Assembly: GCA_037952775.1 (NCBI GenBank)
Contig: JBANAY010000003.1
Span: 10,230,001 to 10,294,000 of the forward strand
Direction: 5' to 3'
Source of the DNA: Clonostachys chloroleuca
Lineage: Eukaryota; Ascomycota; Sordariomycetes; Hypocreales; Bionectriaceae
Length of the DNA stretch: 64,000 bases
The notes beneath the pieces are model-generated. The model did no database searches and was not told where the DNA came from. It saw only the letters and a list, made by a program, of their open reading frames with translations. This document shows positions 35,468-47,708 of this stretch, in pieces. A program made the translations under genes and the position numbers. Position 1 is the stretch's first letter. Every line of letters starts with the position of its first letter.

Positions 35468-37272
35468 TCAGCTGCTTGGGACGCTTGGCCTGATTTTCAA
35501 CTTCCTCATCACCTTGACTGCCGCCTTATTCTCATGCTTCTCCGCCTCCTCCTCCTGCACCACCTCCCTCTCCCTCTGGGCACTTTGGCTCGTGTCCTTG
35601 GCTTCCTCCTCCCGCTGCTGTGCCACCTCAGGCGCCACTACTTTGTCTTTGCGATGCATCATATCCTGGATGAGCTTCTTGCTCTTCTTTCTCGTGTTGA
35701 CGTACACTTCTAAGCCTACAAGGACGGCATAAGCCTTTGAAATAGACACATGGCTCATGTCCACACCAGCTTCCTTTAGACTCCGGACGAAAGCGCGGAA
35801 ATTGCTGGTGGGTGGGCGATAGTGACCGCTGAGTGGTGAAAGTGAAGAGATGCGCCCGTTTTTAATCTTGATGAGGCCTGCTGCGGATATTCGACTCCCT
35901 TGAAGAAATGACGAGTGCTGGAATGCGCCAGATGCTTTGATGCCAACGTAGAGCCGGAACGAAGTGTCTGCTACGAAGATCCACGTGCCATCCCGGACAG
36001 ACTTGCGTAGCATTTTGTTCCAGATGGTCGACGCAGAGAAGTGTGTGATCTTCTTCATCGGGGGCTGTTGGTCAAAGTCGGGGTCGTTGTACTTGGCGGC
36101 TCGGTCAGCCTCGCGCCGTGATTCGAGCGAGGAGAGGGAGCTACTTCGGCTCCGGATGCTCGACATGGACGAAGAGAGGCGTGGCACAACTTCAGGGTTG
36201 AAGGCTGGCGTGGGGTCGTCAGCAGGGACGATACCATGGATGCTGTCCTTGAATTTCTCAGTCGTGTCAATCCGGACGCCATTCTTGGCCCACCTGAGTC
36301 TCCCCTCGTCGTCAACCTTCACTAGGTAGTATTGACGCTCTTCCCGAGACAAATATCGCACCTTCTCCCGCTCCAGTCTATCTCTTGGACACGAGTCTAG
36401 CTCGATGTTCTTCCCTTCGCCGATATCCAGCCAGTAGAAGAAGTTTTCAGTTGTATCGGATCTCAGCCATTCAGAATGGTATGTCCGCAAATTACTTCCG
36501 TACCGATGCTTGACATCAACCATTTCCAGGAAGTATTGCAGGCCCATCATCTGGGCTTGGGTGCGCCGACCAGCGAGTAACTTGTCCCGGAGCTTCCGGA
36601 TGCGGTCCTTCTCCTCCGGCGACTCATCATCTGAGCTCGCCGATGAGACGGACGATATGTCAGATTCCACATCGTCGTGACCGGCTCGCCGAGCCACTAT
36701 GCTTGCCTTCTTCCAGTTTCGCCTCGCATTGGACATGACCGGCCCGCTCGAGCCGTCTTCTTGCCCGGTGGACGACCCTGCTGTGTCACTCCTTGCTCTC
36801 GGCGTCGTATATTGACGAAACTCAGCCTCCCGGATCGCACTCATCCATCTTGAACTAGCATCGAGACTGTAGCCTTCCATTTCTCTCCTGGTTCGGTGGC
36901 CCCGGAATGTCTTTTGAATCAGTCGGGCGGCCCGATCCCTTTCCTTATTGTCCTGGCCGTCATGGCTTGCCGACCGGCTCCGTTCCTTGTTTAATAGGGT
37001 CAACTGGCGTCTATGTTCTCTATCCCTCTGCCGCATTTCTTGCTCCTTTTGCTCCTGAATGCGAGCGATGTGCTCGAATTGCTCCCTGGAAGGGGGACAA
37101 GCGAATCCATGTATGCCTGCGTTTTTTTGGTCCAAGATGTTGTTGTGACGTCAGTGTCGGCAGAGAACAGGGAGATCTTGGAATCCGACCTCCGGGCGTG
37201 ATGGAACGGTGGGGTGGTAGTATTAGGGCCAATTGGCCCGTTGGGCTGTAGAAATTTAGTTGTATAGGCCAT
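35468..37272 (-). CDS. IQM-like calmodulin-binding protein (IQ motif; frame interrupted)
   Basis: Single exon; about 601 residues once one A is added to an A7 run (plus-strand T7, 37122-37128), joining SWTKK to NAGIHGFACPPSREQF. Without the addition the ATG frame stops at residue 91. A Gln/Arg/Glu coiled segment at about 65-100 precedes an IQ motif near 115-133 (AARLIQKTFRGHRTRRE). The rest resembles plant IQM proteins: VDVKHRYGSNL near 253, FFYWLDIGEG, CPRDRLEREKVRYL, then WIFVADTSFRLYVG, FQHSSFLQG, SAAGLIKIKNG and SPLSGHYRPP up to about 487. A Ser-rich insertion separates the two conserved blocks. The C-terminus is Lys/Glu-rich. Plant IQM1 binds calmodulin independently of calcium and affects stress responses; no fungal role is assumed. 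ATG 37272 fits the conserved-looking start. Confidence 0.75.
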
Positions 37273-38195
37273 CGTAACGCTCGGTCATGTGTCATCGAGA
37301 CAGACAGGTGACGGCGTGGTGATTACACGTGGGATGTTGGATGGGCTAAGAGCCTCTTCTTTACTTATGCGGACTGCACGCAGAGGACCAGGGGGCTTTT
37401 TGTCATTGTCATTCACATCTTGATATAAGATGAAGAAAGGTTTTGCCGTGCTTATGGATTAAAGAATGATTGAAGGGCCGAAAGGTCACACACAATGAGC
37501 CATACTTAAGGGAATACCAAGAAAACATGAGGAAGACATACGCGTACGCCAAGAGCCGGATTGGCGAGTGCGTAAAACATAGTCACAGCCACCCAATAAC
37601 GGCCAAGAAAAGTACTCCATCTGGAAGGGATTAGGATACATGCACATTCACTTGTTTCAGTGTGTCTTCGCATGTTCGGCACCATGGATGAGTCTCGGCA
37701 ATGTTAGCGTGGGGAGGCGCATGACGTGGAACCGGGCCGCGCTGGTATGTTAATACTTGGCGAGCGAGGGCGGTTACTAGGGATCTCCAGGAGCCGCAAG
37801 GCGTTTTGCTCACGGTATTTGGGCTGATCGGCTGGCCTTGTAAGCTCAGGTCTGTGCTGAGCCACACTTGATGAGGCTTCTCCCTTTTTTTCTGGAATTT
37901 TGACTGTGAAGAGCATGATTGGCTGCATACCTGAATTTGATTCATAAATGAAAACGCTCATCTCATATCCAGAACATCATTACCATTAATATTTAGAATC
38001 CTTGGCCGATCCAAAGAATGTTCCGCCAGCTCGAAATTATACATTGAGGCTATGTCGTGGCGGTGACTAGCCACCTTTTTATGTGCGATTTGTCCAAGTA
38101 ACTGGTAGGCATGCACGTTGGTAAAATGAAGAGTCTGTCCATCATTTGTAGGCCATATGGCTCATCTGCCCATAACGGGCAAGGCTGCGGCATGG
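37273..38195. other. Intergenic between the IQM-like gene and the PX gene
   Basis: 923 bp; presumed promoter of the IQM-like gene and 3' end of the PX gene. No gene or repeat is recognized. Confidence 0.6.
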
Positions 38196-39023
38196 TTATT
38201 TAAACAAGAAGTTCTTGAGGACCGGCGACCCGGAGAACTCTGGGTTCAACAATATACAGCTGGGTAGTGGGGATGTCAGCAAATGCGAAGAATATGAGAG
38301 CGAAAAGTCACGAGAAGCAATTTTGCTTACTTGAGAAAGTACTGGAGCCCTGCCCTCCGCTTTTCTAGGAACTTCGGCCGGAATTTGGAGATGACACTCT
38401 TTGGGGGCAGCGGAGGTACCGCCGCCTCGAAGTTTGGAAACGAGAGGACAAGCTGATTGCGGAAGTCGTCGAACTCTGAGTATCGTTTGCGGATGTTCAT
38501 ATAGCTCCCCTGTATTCTCACGTATATATATCAGTATTGTGAATCTTGGGGCTGTCTGGTCTAGTTCAGGGTGACATACGGTGAGGGTTTCGACCTTGAT
38601 GATCCAAACAACAAAGGCGCCGATGTTTGTGGTACTGCCATTCACTATAATATGGTCGATGATTTCCACGCTCCGCGCCCAGCATGCATTGTTTCGATCG
38701 TTGTCTAGATTGTTTTCATTGTCCTGTAGCGTAATGGCGCCTGCGGGAATGGACTCGACCGATACATTGGAGCGGGATCGCTGATGGATATTCGAATTGA
38801 TCCAGTACGGCGGGGTCGTTGGGGAAAGTGTCGTAGAAGTTGCCGGGCTCAGTAATTCCGGGTGCTCCCCATGTGCTGAGTTTGTGTGATCAGATGTTCC
38901 TGTCGAGGTTGAGCCATGAACCGCTTGCGCATTCGAGGGCTTCGGCGCAGCGCGGAGCCTGGGTACAGGAGCACCGTTCGAACGGCCGTTCACAAGGGGA
39001 TCGCGCTCTAGTGCCAATGCCAT
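38196..39023 (-). CDS. YPT35: PX-domain protein, YPT35-like endosomal/vacuolar adaptor
   Basis: Three exons: 38580-39023, 38331-38509 and 38196-38259, with closed phases giving 228 residues. Residues 1-105 are Ser/Thr/Pro-rich and probably disordered. The PX domain covers about 108-225: ARSVEIIDHIIV, FVVWIIKVETLT, then the phosphoinositide-binding segment IRKRYSEFDDFRNQL, the PPLPPKS loop and KFLEKRRAGLQYFL. The protein ends right after the domain, as in fungal Ypt35. In yeast, Ypt35 recruits the lipid-transfer protein Vps13 to endosomes and vacuoles through a motif in its N-terminus and binds PI3P through PX. The assignment rests on size, domain position and overall layout; another short sorting-nexin-like protein is possible. 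Confidence 0.8.
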   Translation of the reverse strand: MALALERDPLVNGRSNGAPVPRLRAAPKPSNAQAVHGSTSTGTSDHTNSAHGEHPELLSPATSTTLSPTTPPYWINSNIHQRSRSNVSVESIPAGAITLQDNENNLDNDRNNACWARSVEIIDHIIVNGSTTNIGAFVVWIIKVETLTVCHPELDQTAPRFTILIYIRENTGELYEHPQTILRVRRLPQSACPLVSKLRGGGTSAAPKECHLQIPAEVPRKAEGRAPVLSQVSKIASRDFSLSYSSHLLTSPLPSCILLNPEFSGSPVLKNFLFK

Positions 39024-41511
39024 TCAGCTGGGCGATTCTGCAAGCGCATGCGCTTTTCGGCTGGGCGGGGTCCTTCTTGAAGCTTTTGGATTCTCTTTGT
39101 TGATGATAATGTCGCAAGAATCGGATATGGCACTAAGCGTATAGGATGGTGTTCTGATAGTCCCAAATACGTTCGATCTTGTCGCGATAAGCTCTGGAGC
39201 AAGTATTACGTAGATGGGTATTGTATAATATCGATATCGATTTGTGCAAGGAGAGGGATTGCCAGATAGAGATATTGCTTAGGTAGATGGTGGTGATCAA
39301 TCCATGGCAGGAGGATTGAAGTTCAGACCACCGACGATTTGCCAGTCCCATCGGGTTACATTGGAGCCATTGAACCAGGACGAATTTTAGGTGCTGAGTT
39401 CAGTGGCTGCTCTAGTGCGAACAGTGGGGTCGGGGCCAACATTCCAGCAACGGCGCCATGGGACATCTTCCGTATCAACATATTATACTTTTATCTACAT
39501 CCATTCATTGGATGGATGCTTGATGCTTGATCTATGCATCAACGGCTGTATCCCGCAGTGAAGAGGCCAATAAAAACGACCGCGTTGGAGGGCCGCATAT
39601 CCAGCGCGTAGCAAAGCAATGTGTTGCCATTTGCTGCTTGTGTTTGGGCAACCAGGGAGACAGGCCAAGGCTGCCAAGTCTGACACGCACAGATGGGTTC
39701 CTTAAAGGGCTAAGGAAATGGGAGGGTGAAAGACGAAGTCCGCAGGTTCCGGGTATACCCCAGATAGGTTTTTGAGTGGGAAGCCTGTGCATCGGGCCGT
39801 GCGAGGAGCATTCATTGTTTTTCACCTTGTGCGGGTTATCTGACGGACAGGCTGGCTCACCTGTTCTTGCGGCAGCCGGGCTCTTGGCTGTTTTGCCTCC
39901 CTCCCGTTATGGTGACATCCGGAGATTTTCTCAGACAATCCTCCGGAATTTCCAATTGCCTCAGGCTAGTTCTCCTATTTGCCATCGTTAGAGAATGTCA
40001 TAGGCGAGCCTGCCGCAATCCCTCCTCGTGTTTTAATCCGGAGAACTAAACGTTGAGGCTGTGGGGAGAAAGATTACGATGTTGTTGTGAGAAATCAAGC
40101 AGTTGCATGCGCCTTTAGCGCATTTAGCGGAGTCGCCCAGAGCTCCAGCTCCACCTTCATAAGGCAAGTCGGCAGGAGCTTAGAGCAACACGATTGTCTT
40201 GTGACACTTTATCGGGCGAGATGCTACCCCAAGGTGGGAGAAAGATCAGAAGGCGACACAGAATACGAGCGCCGGGCAGCAGTCCGTTTGTCCGTAAAAA
40301 AAAAGGTGCTTGCTACTGGCTCACTCACTTGCTTATTCCCACATAGAAGCTGGGGGTTGGATGTTGGATGTCTCGTATATGTATCCTGTAGCTGGGTTTA
40401 TGCTTGGGCTTGGTGGTCAGAAACCAAACACAGAGTGGTGCAGTCTTAGACATTCCAGGCTGGTAGTTGAGACAACAACACAACATGGTGCTTGCTTAAT
40501 TGTACATGCAGCACACGCAGCTATGCCATTGCAGGCATTTACCCAGTAAATTACCCCCCTGAGTAGGCGGCAAAGGGAACTGGGTTCTTGATTGCAGCTG
40601 AGTGGTGAGGCCGTTCACTACTCCACTGAGGCACCTATGGTAGTGATGCACATTAGCATTTGCACTACTCGTGCAAATGCACCGACTAGCGATTCTCACA
40701 GATTAACATTGGCTTGCCATTGGAAGCCAAGATCTACGCTGGCTAGGGCAAGCCACGGACATATGGCACAAGCTTAGATGTGTGAACGGAAACAGAACAG
40801 CGTCCTTTATTCTGCTTTTATTAAAGTTCGACAGAGATCTACTTTGATCGACCAACCTCCCATTTCATGCCGGCCGGGGTTTTGGGTTCGGGTGGCCCAG
40901 AAGTCCAGGCCAGAGGAGAATTCCTGTCGTTTCTTAAGCTTCTACCGTAGTTGGTGCCGATGCTGTCTGGTTGCCGCCACCGCCTCTGCAATAAAACCCA
41001 ATAATTGTGCACGGATAAGAGAGGCGGGTGAAAAAATGACTGCTAGGAACTTATCTTCCTTAGCTTCAGGTGGTGAGAGCACCTGGTGGCCCACGTAGCA
41101 TAGATCCCTGCCCCCCGGACCTGGAGGTCGCCGGCGCGACCCGCTTCCTTAATAAGGTAGGTTGCTCCCTCGAGCAGAATCCCCCCATTTCCATCAGCCT
41201 GGTTCAATTTCTCCCTTTCGACCTGCCCACTCGACTACTAATAACTTACTCTCGTTGCATTCACTCGCTGGCCTCCGCTCTTCAACTTGAGCCGATCTAC
41301 ACATTTTTCTTTTTCTGTCGTTTATCCTTTTACCCTCGTTGACCGGCCGTAAGATAGCTCTCTGCTCTGCAGCTTGATGTAAGTCCTGAAGCTGGAACTG
41401 ACATTTCAGCCGGCCAATATTGACATCTTCGACTGACGCTGACGAATGTGGAATGCAGTTACAGCTTCGACTCTATATCCTTTAATAATCTCGTCACATA
41501 TCACCGCAATC
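39024..41511. other. 2.5 kb divergent intergenic region
   Basis: Lies between the start codons of the PX gene (minus) and the GPI-protein gene (plus). It holds a perfect hairpin at 40656-40680 and a short A-run near 40297-40306, and no supported coding frame. Confidence 0.55.
40656..40680. repeat. Perfect 10-bp inverted repeat with 5-nt loop
   Basis: GCATTTGCAC and its exact reverse complement GTGCAAATGC flank TACTC. It is about 830 bp upstream of the GPI-protein gene. It could be a dimer binding site or an RNA hairpin; no poly-T follows. Confidence 0.75.
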
Positions 41512-42188
41512 ATGATCTTCGGAACCTTCGTCCTGGCCCTGGCCACATCTTTCGCCGCTGTCGTTAAAGCCGATTACTATATCGAACCCGACTCCGTCCC
41601 TCTGGCCACACGAGGTGGGTGTTTTTCATCTCGAAGCTTGTTGGGATTGAACTGACAAATTATAAAGAGTATTGGTGCACACAGGCCTTGACCTCCTGCC
41701 CCTTCCTATGTGAACAGACAAAGCCAGGCACCACCAAGGTCAACACGTGCGATCCCGTAAGTTAGCCGTCAATCCTAATGGATGTTCCATTGACTGACAC
41801 GTCTTGTTTGAAGGAAACCCTCCAATACGGTTGTCTATGCGGCGACAACAAGCAGCCCAATGTCTCCGAATACAGCTTGACCATTCCCTACTTCGTTTGC
41901 CAGGAATGGGGCACCCAATGCGTTGCCAAGTGCTCGACAAACACCTGCAAGGCAGCATGCCGTGAGGAACACCCTTGCGGTGCTCTCGATCCTACGCCTG
42001 CCAACTTAACTTCCTCCACCACTACCACCGCCTCGGCGACTGCCAGCTCTACGACCAACGCCAATCAAATCTACGGCTCCCCTAGCAACTCGAAAGATAA
42101 GGGAGCCGCCTCGGCTCTTGCCCTTGGGAGCCGATACGGTCTCGGTGTTGTCCTTGGATCCTTCTTTTTGGGATTCGCTCTTCTATAA
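41512..42188 (+). CDS. Secreted Cys-rich GPI-anchored protein (DUF7707-like)
   Basis: Three exons: 41512-41614, 41668-41756 and 41814-42188, giving 188 residues. Residues 1-20 form a signal peptide (MIFGTFVLALATSFAAVVKA). The mature part begins DYYIEPDSVPLATRE and carries about a dozen Cys, including YGCLCGDN, IPYFVCQEWGTQCV and CKAACREEHPCG, a pattern shared by fungal DUF7707 proteins. A Ser/Thr-rich spacer and a hydrophobic tail (GLGVVLGSFFLGFALL) follow, as expected for a GPI anchor. It should sit on the cell surface or wall; the molecular function is unknown. An in-frame ATG at 41446 would bury the signal peptide, so 41512 is preferred. Confidence 0.85.
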
Positions 42189-43072
42189 AAGGAACACAGT
42201 CACATCGGATTTTTGTTTACATCATTTTGGGTTACAACATTTGATGGGTTGAGCGTTCTCGTTTCCGTATAATCTCATTTTGAACACTGGTTTTCGGGTG
42301 AATCTTTCGAGGTGGTAATGTAATGGTAAATGAAGACTAGCTTGTGCAGCTTGTTGGCATAGGGTTCTTGAGGAATTTGGGATCTTTGCATGCAGCATCC
42401 AATGCGACGGCGAATCGGCCTGAGCTAGTGCTCGGCGGGAAATTGACAGAAACTTGTGCCTGACTTGGGTCTCTTAGTGTGGACGCGATTCACTACGTGG
42501 CTGCTAGGCTTGGTGCTAGCTGGTCACCGCATGGATGTCTCGATTTGATTTGCACATCGGCTGTGAGTATGGTGAAGCAGCCAAAAATCGAAATTTGCCG
42601 TTATTTGTTGATTTGATGCCCGTAACCACCTCAACTCCAAATTTACTAAGCAAGGAATGTGAGGTTCAATGTGGGTAGCGTTTAGAGCCCCTTCAGCCTC
42701 GGGAAATCCTCACCGTCACATGTACTCCCTAATCTTGAATTAAAATATAGGGGGCGTAGGACAAATGATCCAATCCAAGAGCTTGCCGAGTACCACCCCT
42801 CCATCACTGTGTGGCAATTGGAGACTGGGTCCTCACGAACTGACCAGTCCCCTGCCCTGCCTTGCCCAGAAAGGAGAGCTATTCTCCACACCATAGCCTG
42901 CTTCGGGATGAACAGCGCCGCTCACGACTCAAAGGTCCTTCCATGGAAAATGTACGTAGCTCCTCCTTAAACGGCGACAGAGCCCCGCTATCCATGGTCG
43001 ATTTTCTTTTCGTTCATGACTTCCTCAGCAGCTGGCCGAACAGGTCTTCTCGACGCTGAACCGATATTGACG
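42189..43072. other. Intergenic, no gene seen
   Basis: 884 bp with the 3' end of the GPI-protein gene and the promoter of the phosphotransferase gene. No repeat is evident. Confidence 0.6.
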
Positions 43073-44512
43073 ATGGCTCCCAACACGAGTAAGCCGCAGC
43101 TCAGTCGCGCCCCATGGATAAATTGGAAGCCGCCGACGAGGTGGATTTACTGACATGTGCGCTTAGAGAATGCCGTTGCCGAGTGCATCTCAGACGATGC
43201 ACTGCTCCATCTTCGCTCGTACAAATACTCGGCCGTCGACAAATCTCCCGTTTCCAAGTATATCCTCGGTCCCTGGGTACGCCGATCCATGCCTGTCGTC
43301 AAATCGCCTCGATTTAAATACTAACCTGCCAAAGTGGAATGCGTTCGTCAAGATCCTGCCCCTATGGCTGGCACCGAACATGGTCACCCTACTCGGGTTT
43401 TGCTTCATTCTGGCGAATATCGGACTTCTCCTGATCTATATGCCGGATTTAGTTGGACCGGTAGGCTTCTCAGGAAGGCTTGAGGCTCCAGGGCAGCTCT
43501 GCTAATCCATCTCTAGGGCCCGAGTTGGCTATACTTCAGTTTCGCATTCGGCCTTTTCATGTACCAAACCATGGACAATGTCGACGGCAAACAAGCTCGC
43601 AGAACTGGTACTTCGAGCGGTCTGGGTGAACTCTTTGACCACGGAATAGACTCTCTGAACTGCACCTTGGGCAGTCTTTTGGAAACTGCTGCCATGGGTC
43701 TCGGAACCTCCAAGGCCGGTGTCTACACCGCTCTCTGCCCGTGCCTCGCCATGTTCTTCTCCACATGGGAAACATATCATACACACACGCTCTATCTCGG
43801 ATGGTTCAATGGTCCTACGGAGGGTATCCTTGTCGCCTGCGCCGTCATGGCCATTTCTGGAATTTACGGCCCTGATGTATGGTCGAAACCCATATCTGGT
43901 CTTTTCGGAAGCCAGCTGCCCCAGGTGGCTGAGGCCATCGGCAACACATCCGTGCTCGATATCTGGATTCCTTTTATCGTTGGGTCCTTGATCACTGGTC
44001 ACATACCTGTCTGCGTCTACAATGTTGTACGCGCGCGCCGTGCTAAGGGGTTGCCAATCGCTCCCGTCTTCCTTGAGTGGATTCCCATGGCTGTTTATAC
44101 CCTCGCCATTGGTTTCTGGGTTTACTCGCCCCATAGCACCTTGATGGAGGAGAACCATCTTGTTTTATTTTGTCTCACATTGTCATTCGTCTTCGGACGG
44201 ATGACCACCAAGATGATTCTCGCTCACCTTACACGCCAGCCGTTCCCTTACTGGACTGTCATGCTAGTTCCACTTATTGGCGGCGCTATTCTAGGCAACC
44301 TGCCCGTGTTTGGGTTCCCCAAGGTCACACCGCACGTCGAGCTTTACTACTTGCAGTGTTATTTCGTTTTTGCCATGGTGGCATATTTCCGATGGGCATA
44401 CCTTGTCGTTAATGCTATTTGCAACTTCCTTGGTATCAATGCTTTGACGATTCCCATGGAGAAGCAGATAGCGAACAAGAAGGCTCTCGAGGCTGCAAAC
44501 AAGGCGCATTGA
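43073..44512 (+). CDS. EPT1: CDP-choline/CDP-ethanolamine:diacylglycerol phosphotransferase (CPT1/EPT1)
   Basis: Four exons: 43073-43088, 43167-43276, 43335-43460 and 43517-44512, giving 415 residues. The first exon is only 16 nt. The CDP-alcohol phosphatidyltransferase signature D-G-x2-A-R-x8-G-x3-D-x3-D is present at residues 107-129 (DGKQARRTGTSSGLGELFDH). Preceding it are PLWLAPNMVTLLGF and YQTMDNVDGKQAR. The rest has multiple membrane segments (VYTLAIGFWVY, YWTVMLVPLIGGAIL, CYFVFAMVAYFRWAYLV) and a Lys-rich C-terminus. The enzyme makes phosphatidylcholine and/or phosphatidylethanolamine in the ER by the Kennedy pathway. Sequence alone does not decide between the choline and ethanolamine preference. 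Confidence 0.93.
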
Positions 44513-46138
44513 GAATGCCCTGGATTACAGGGTGACGAAGTAGCACAGCAGGCGGGACTCTGTTGGATTGCTGTACTCTTTCTAAACTTCATATTTGGAA
44601 GAGTCCACTGGAGGTTTTGGACCGACTTGAAAATCTCGTGGGCTCTTGACGCAACTTAAACTTATCATCTTTATTCTATAGACGGACGGAGCGGCTTTTC
44701 AATTTGGTCATTGTGGACGAAAGTTATGTAAAAATGGATAACGTTGGCTCGAATGTAAGCCAGGCAGGAATAGAGATGGGACGATTTGATGTCAGACCTA
44801 GAGTTTGTTCTTCTTATAATTTATTCTCAACGGCCACCATGTCATAATGAGATGGTGCGCTCAAGCTGAATTTTAATCAACCGACTTTTTTGTCAGGATC
44901 TTCCACAAAACCTTGCTGACATGACTCAGCCCTGCTTCAGTGCGTATCGCATTGACAATTCTGGCACTTACACCTTTGAAATGGGTCGCTAGGTGCAGAG
45001 CACAGAACTCCAATAGTCCAATTCTAGTGTGCCACTATGTATGATTCTCTGATTTCCATGCAAGCGAATAGGAACGCTCACCCACAGGGTTGAACGGGCG
45101 AGGAAGCTCTGTGTACGGTAGTTTGCCATACGATGTTAGTTAGGGTTAGTTTTCGTATGGAAACCAGGCATGTCAGAGAAAGCAGGGCATCCATCTGCTT
45201 GCGATCCATAGTAATGTAGTAGTCAGGGAATTGACCTTATGGTCATTGGAAGGGAGGGCATCTGACATATACGGATTTCCGTTTCCCGAGCGACCTTAAC
45301 CATGGAGGGATGCAGACTGGTGATTCCTAGGTAGTTCTTCGGCTTGGGGCTCATTCAGGCTGTGCGGTCAACTAGGCTGCCGATGCAGCAGCTATCAAAC
45401 CATAACATCGGTAAGCCGTGTCCTTGATTGTAGTTCATTTTAACACTAATCTAGACGCACACTCGTTTGGCCCATTCGTCGCAAAATACTCAAATGCGAT
45501 GCCAAGATTGGCTGCGGTAGGTGGACGATCTACGCAAGGGATGACCCCTCGCGTAGGATTAGGATTAGGACTTCACCAGATAACAAGTCCACTTGGACAT
45601 AATTTCTCAACGCCAGAGGAATCAATAGACGGATTCAGAGACCATTCGTTGCTCCCTTGCATTGGCTATTCTATTGTATCGGCATTGGGAGCTTAGAGTG
45701 GAAATATTGATGATACTCAACATGGGGATCAGCGTCAATGATAATATCTTAGGATTTGCTCCTGTCTTGAAACGTTTCACCATCGGGTATCGAGGAGAGA
45801 GTGCCTGTAACGGTAGGTGATCCACATTTAGCAGCCAGAATCCTAGGTAGGTATTAGGTTCCGAAGCCTAAAACCAGGGACCAGTTCGGTAAGCTTGCCA
45901 AGCTATTAATGGATTGAGGTTGAGTGATGGGCGCCATTGGTTAGTGCTCAAGGGACCAGATGGCCACATCCCACCACCATTCCTTCAACCCTCCCTGCTG
46001 CCCCGTCGCAACTGGACAAATTGTCCACGCCACTCCTGGGGACAGTTTTTCGAAAACAAGCTCGTCGTTGGACCGGTCGATCTTGCACCCCCCAGCGCGT
46101 CGCTGCGAGATGGTTTCCGACTAGCCGAATCGCCCACC
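44513..46138. other. 1.6 kb intergenic region, no gene seen
   Basis: Holds the 3' end of the phosphotransferase gene and the promoter of the glutaminyl cyclase gene. A single TTAGGG at 45141-45146 is not telomeric. Small frames here show no family features. Confidence 0.55.
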
Positions 46139-47352
46139 ATGAATCTGCCAACATCATGGCTGATGCTTACAGCATGGCTGCTTGCGCTGGTCGAATGCGC
46201 CGCTTCATCCTTTGCGACCCTTACTGACGAGGACTTACGGAACATACCTTCGCCCGGCGACGATTTCGATATTCATAATGGCAAGCTGCTGGCTCCCATC
46301 CTGATTCCCCGCGTGCCGGACACAGATGGATCTCGCAAGGTCCAACGGCACTTTGTCGATTTCTTCCGAGACAGCCTGCCAGAATGGCAGATCATTTCGC
46401 AAAACTCGACCTTCAAGACTCCTGTTTCGGGCGATAAAGAAGTTCCCTTTACCAACTGGATCTTCAGGCGAGATCCGCCCTGGGCGAACGTGGGTGATGT
46501 CGGCCGGCTCACTCTTGTTGCACACTACGACAGCCTTTCCACCTTGGATGGCTTCATCGGCGCAATTGACAGTGCCGCTCCATGTGCCATGCTTTTGCAT
46601 GTTGCCAGGAGTCTTGATGAGGCTTTGACGTCCAAGTGGAAGTCCATGCAGGACAGTGGCGAGGACGGTCTTGAGGAGCCCAAGGGTGTCCAGATTTTAC
46701 TACTTGACGGAGAGGAGGCCTTTCAAGCTTGGACTGACACTGATTCCATTTATGGTGCACGGTAAGTACTACAACCCGAGACTAGTCATGGGATTGGAAG
46801 AACTGACCTGGACTCAGTGCCCTTGCCGCGGACTGGGAATCGCAAAGGTACGACCCAATGTCCACGTATAAGACCCCCTTGAGCTCCATTAGTCTCTTTG
46901 TGCTTCTTGATCTACTCGGGAACGCAAACCCGCGAGTTCCATCTCATTTCTTGACTACCCACTGGGCATACAGAAGTATGGCCGAACTTGAGAAGCGGAT
47001 GCAGGACCTTGGCATTCTCGAAGCCAAGCCGAAGACGCCATTTCTGCCAGACGCAGATAAGGACGTCTCCACCTTTCGTGGTAGCAGAATTGGAGATGAC
47101 CACGTCCCGTTCCTGACCCGTGGTGTAGACATTTTGCACCTCATCCCCGACCCCTTCCCGTGGCACCTATGGCATAAGATGACGGATGATGGCGAGCACT
47201 TGGACCTACCGACTTGTCGGGATTGGTCTAAGATCGTAACAGCTTTCTCGATGGAGTTTTTAGAATTGGCAAATCATATACCCAAAAGATCGAACGTGGA
47301 TCGGTTAGGAGATGTCAAGCAGGGAGACCAGAAGAAACGGTCGGATTTATAG
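46139..47352 (+). CDS. Secreted glutaminyl-peptide cyclotransferase (glutaminyl cyclase)
   Basis: Two exons, 46139-46761 and 46818-47352, giving 385 residues. Residues 1-22 form a signal peptide (TSWLMLTAWLLALVECAASS). The M28-like fold shows the metal-ligand motifs of animal and fungal glutaminyl cyclases: LVAHYDSL (Asp), LLDGEEAF (Glu with the catalytic Glu beside it) and the C-terminal PDPFPWHLWH (His). FIGAIDSAAPCAM is another family hallmark. The enzyme converts N-terminal Gln or Glu of proteins to pyroglutamate in the secretory pathway. ATG 46139 is chosen because it opens the signal peptide; the frame extends back to 45914 without family features. Confidence 0.9.
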
Positions 47353-47708
47353 GATGGCCGATCAAGACTTGTAGTTTGGCCCCTCATGGATTGAGCGCGG
47401 CACTCATCACACATCAAATAGCGAGGCTTCTGTGACATATAGATCAATGTTCTAGGTTTAATCCAGTAAATCCTCATGTGAGTACGACGCATGCCCATAC
47501 CCATTTCAACTCATGAATAACCTCGTTCGCTGTTGACAAAGTCCGGGTCCGATCCCGGAGATCGTCTCCGCAACTACCTTCTCAAACGGCTCAAGCCCAC
47601 TTCTGACTCAATGAACCTGCCATATTTTAGACATCCAGCGTCCATGTAATGAACTCTTGAGTTTTGTTGCTTCGTTGTTTTCGTTTACAGACAATTGCAT
47701 CATAAATC
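47353..47708. other. Intergenic, no gene seen
   Basis: 356 bp between the glutaminyl cyclase and N-acetyltransferase genes, presumably a terminator followed by a promoter. Confidence 0.6.

Noticed and set aside
45131..45150. TTAGGG-like sequence suggesting an internal telomeric repeat
   Set aside because: Only one copy; no array.
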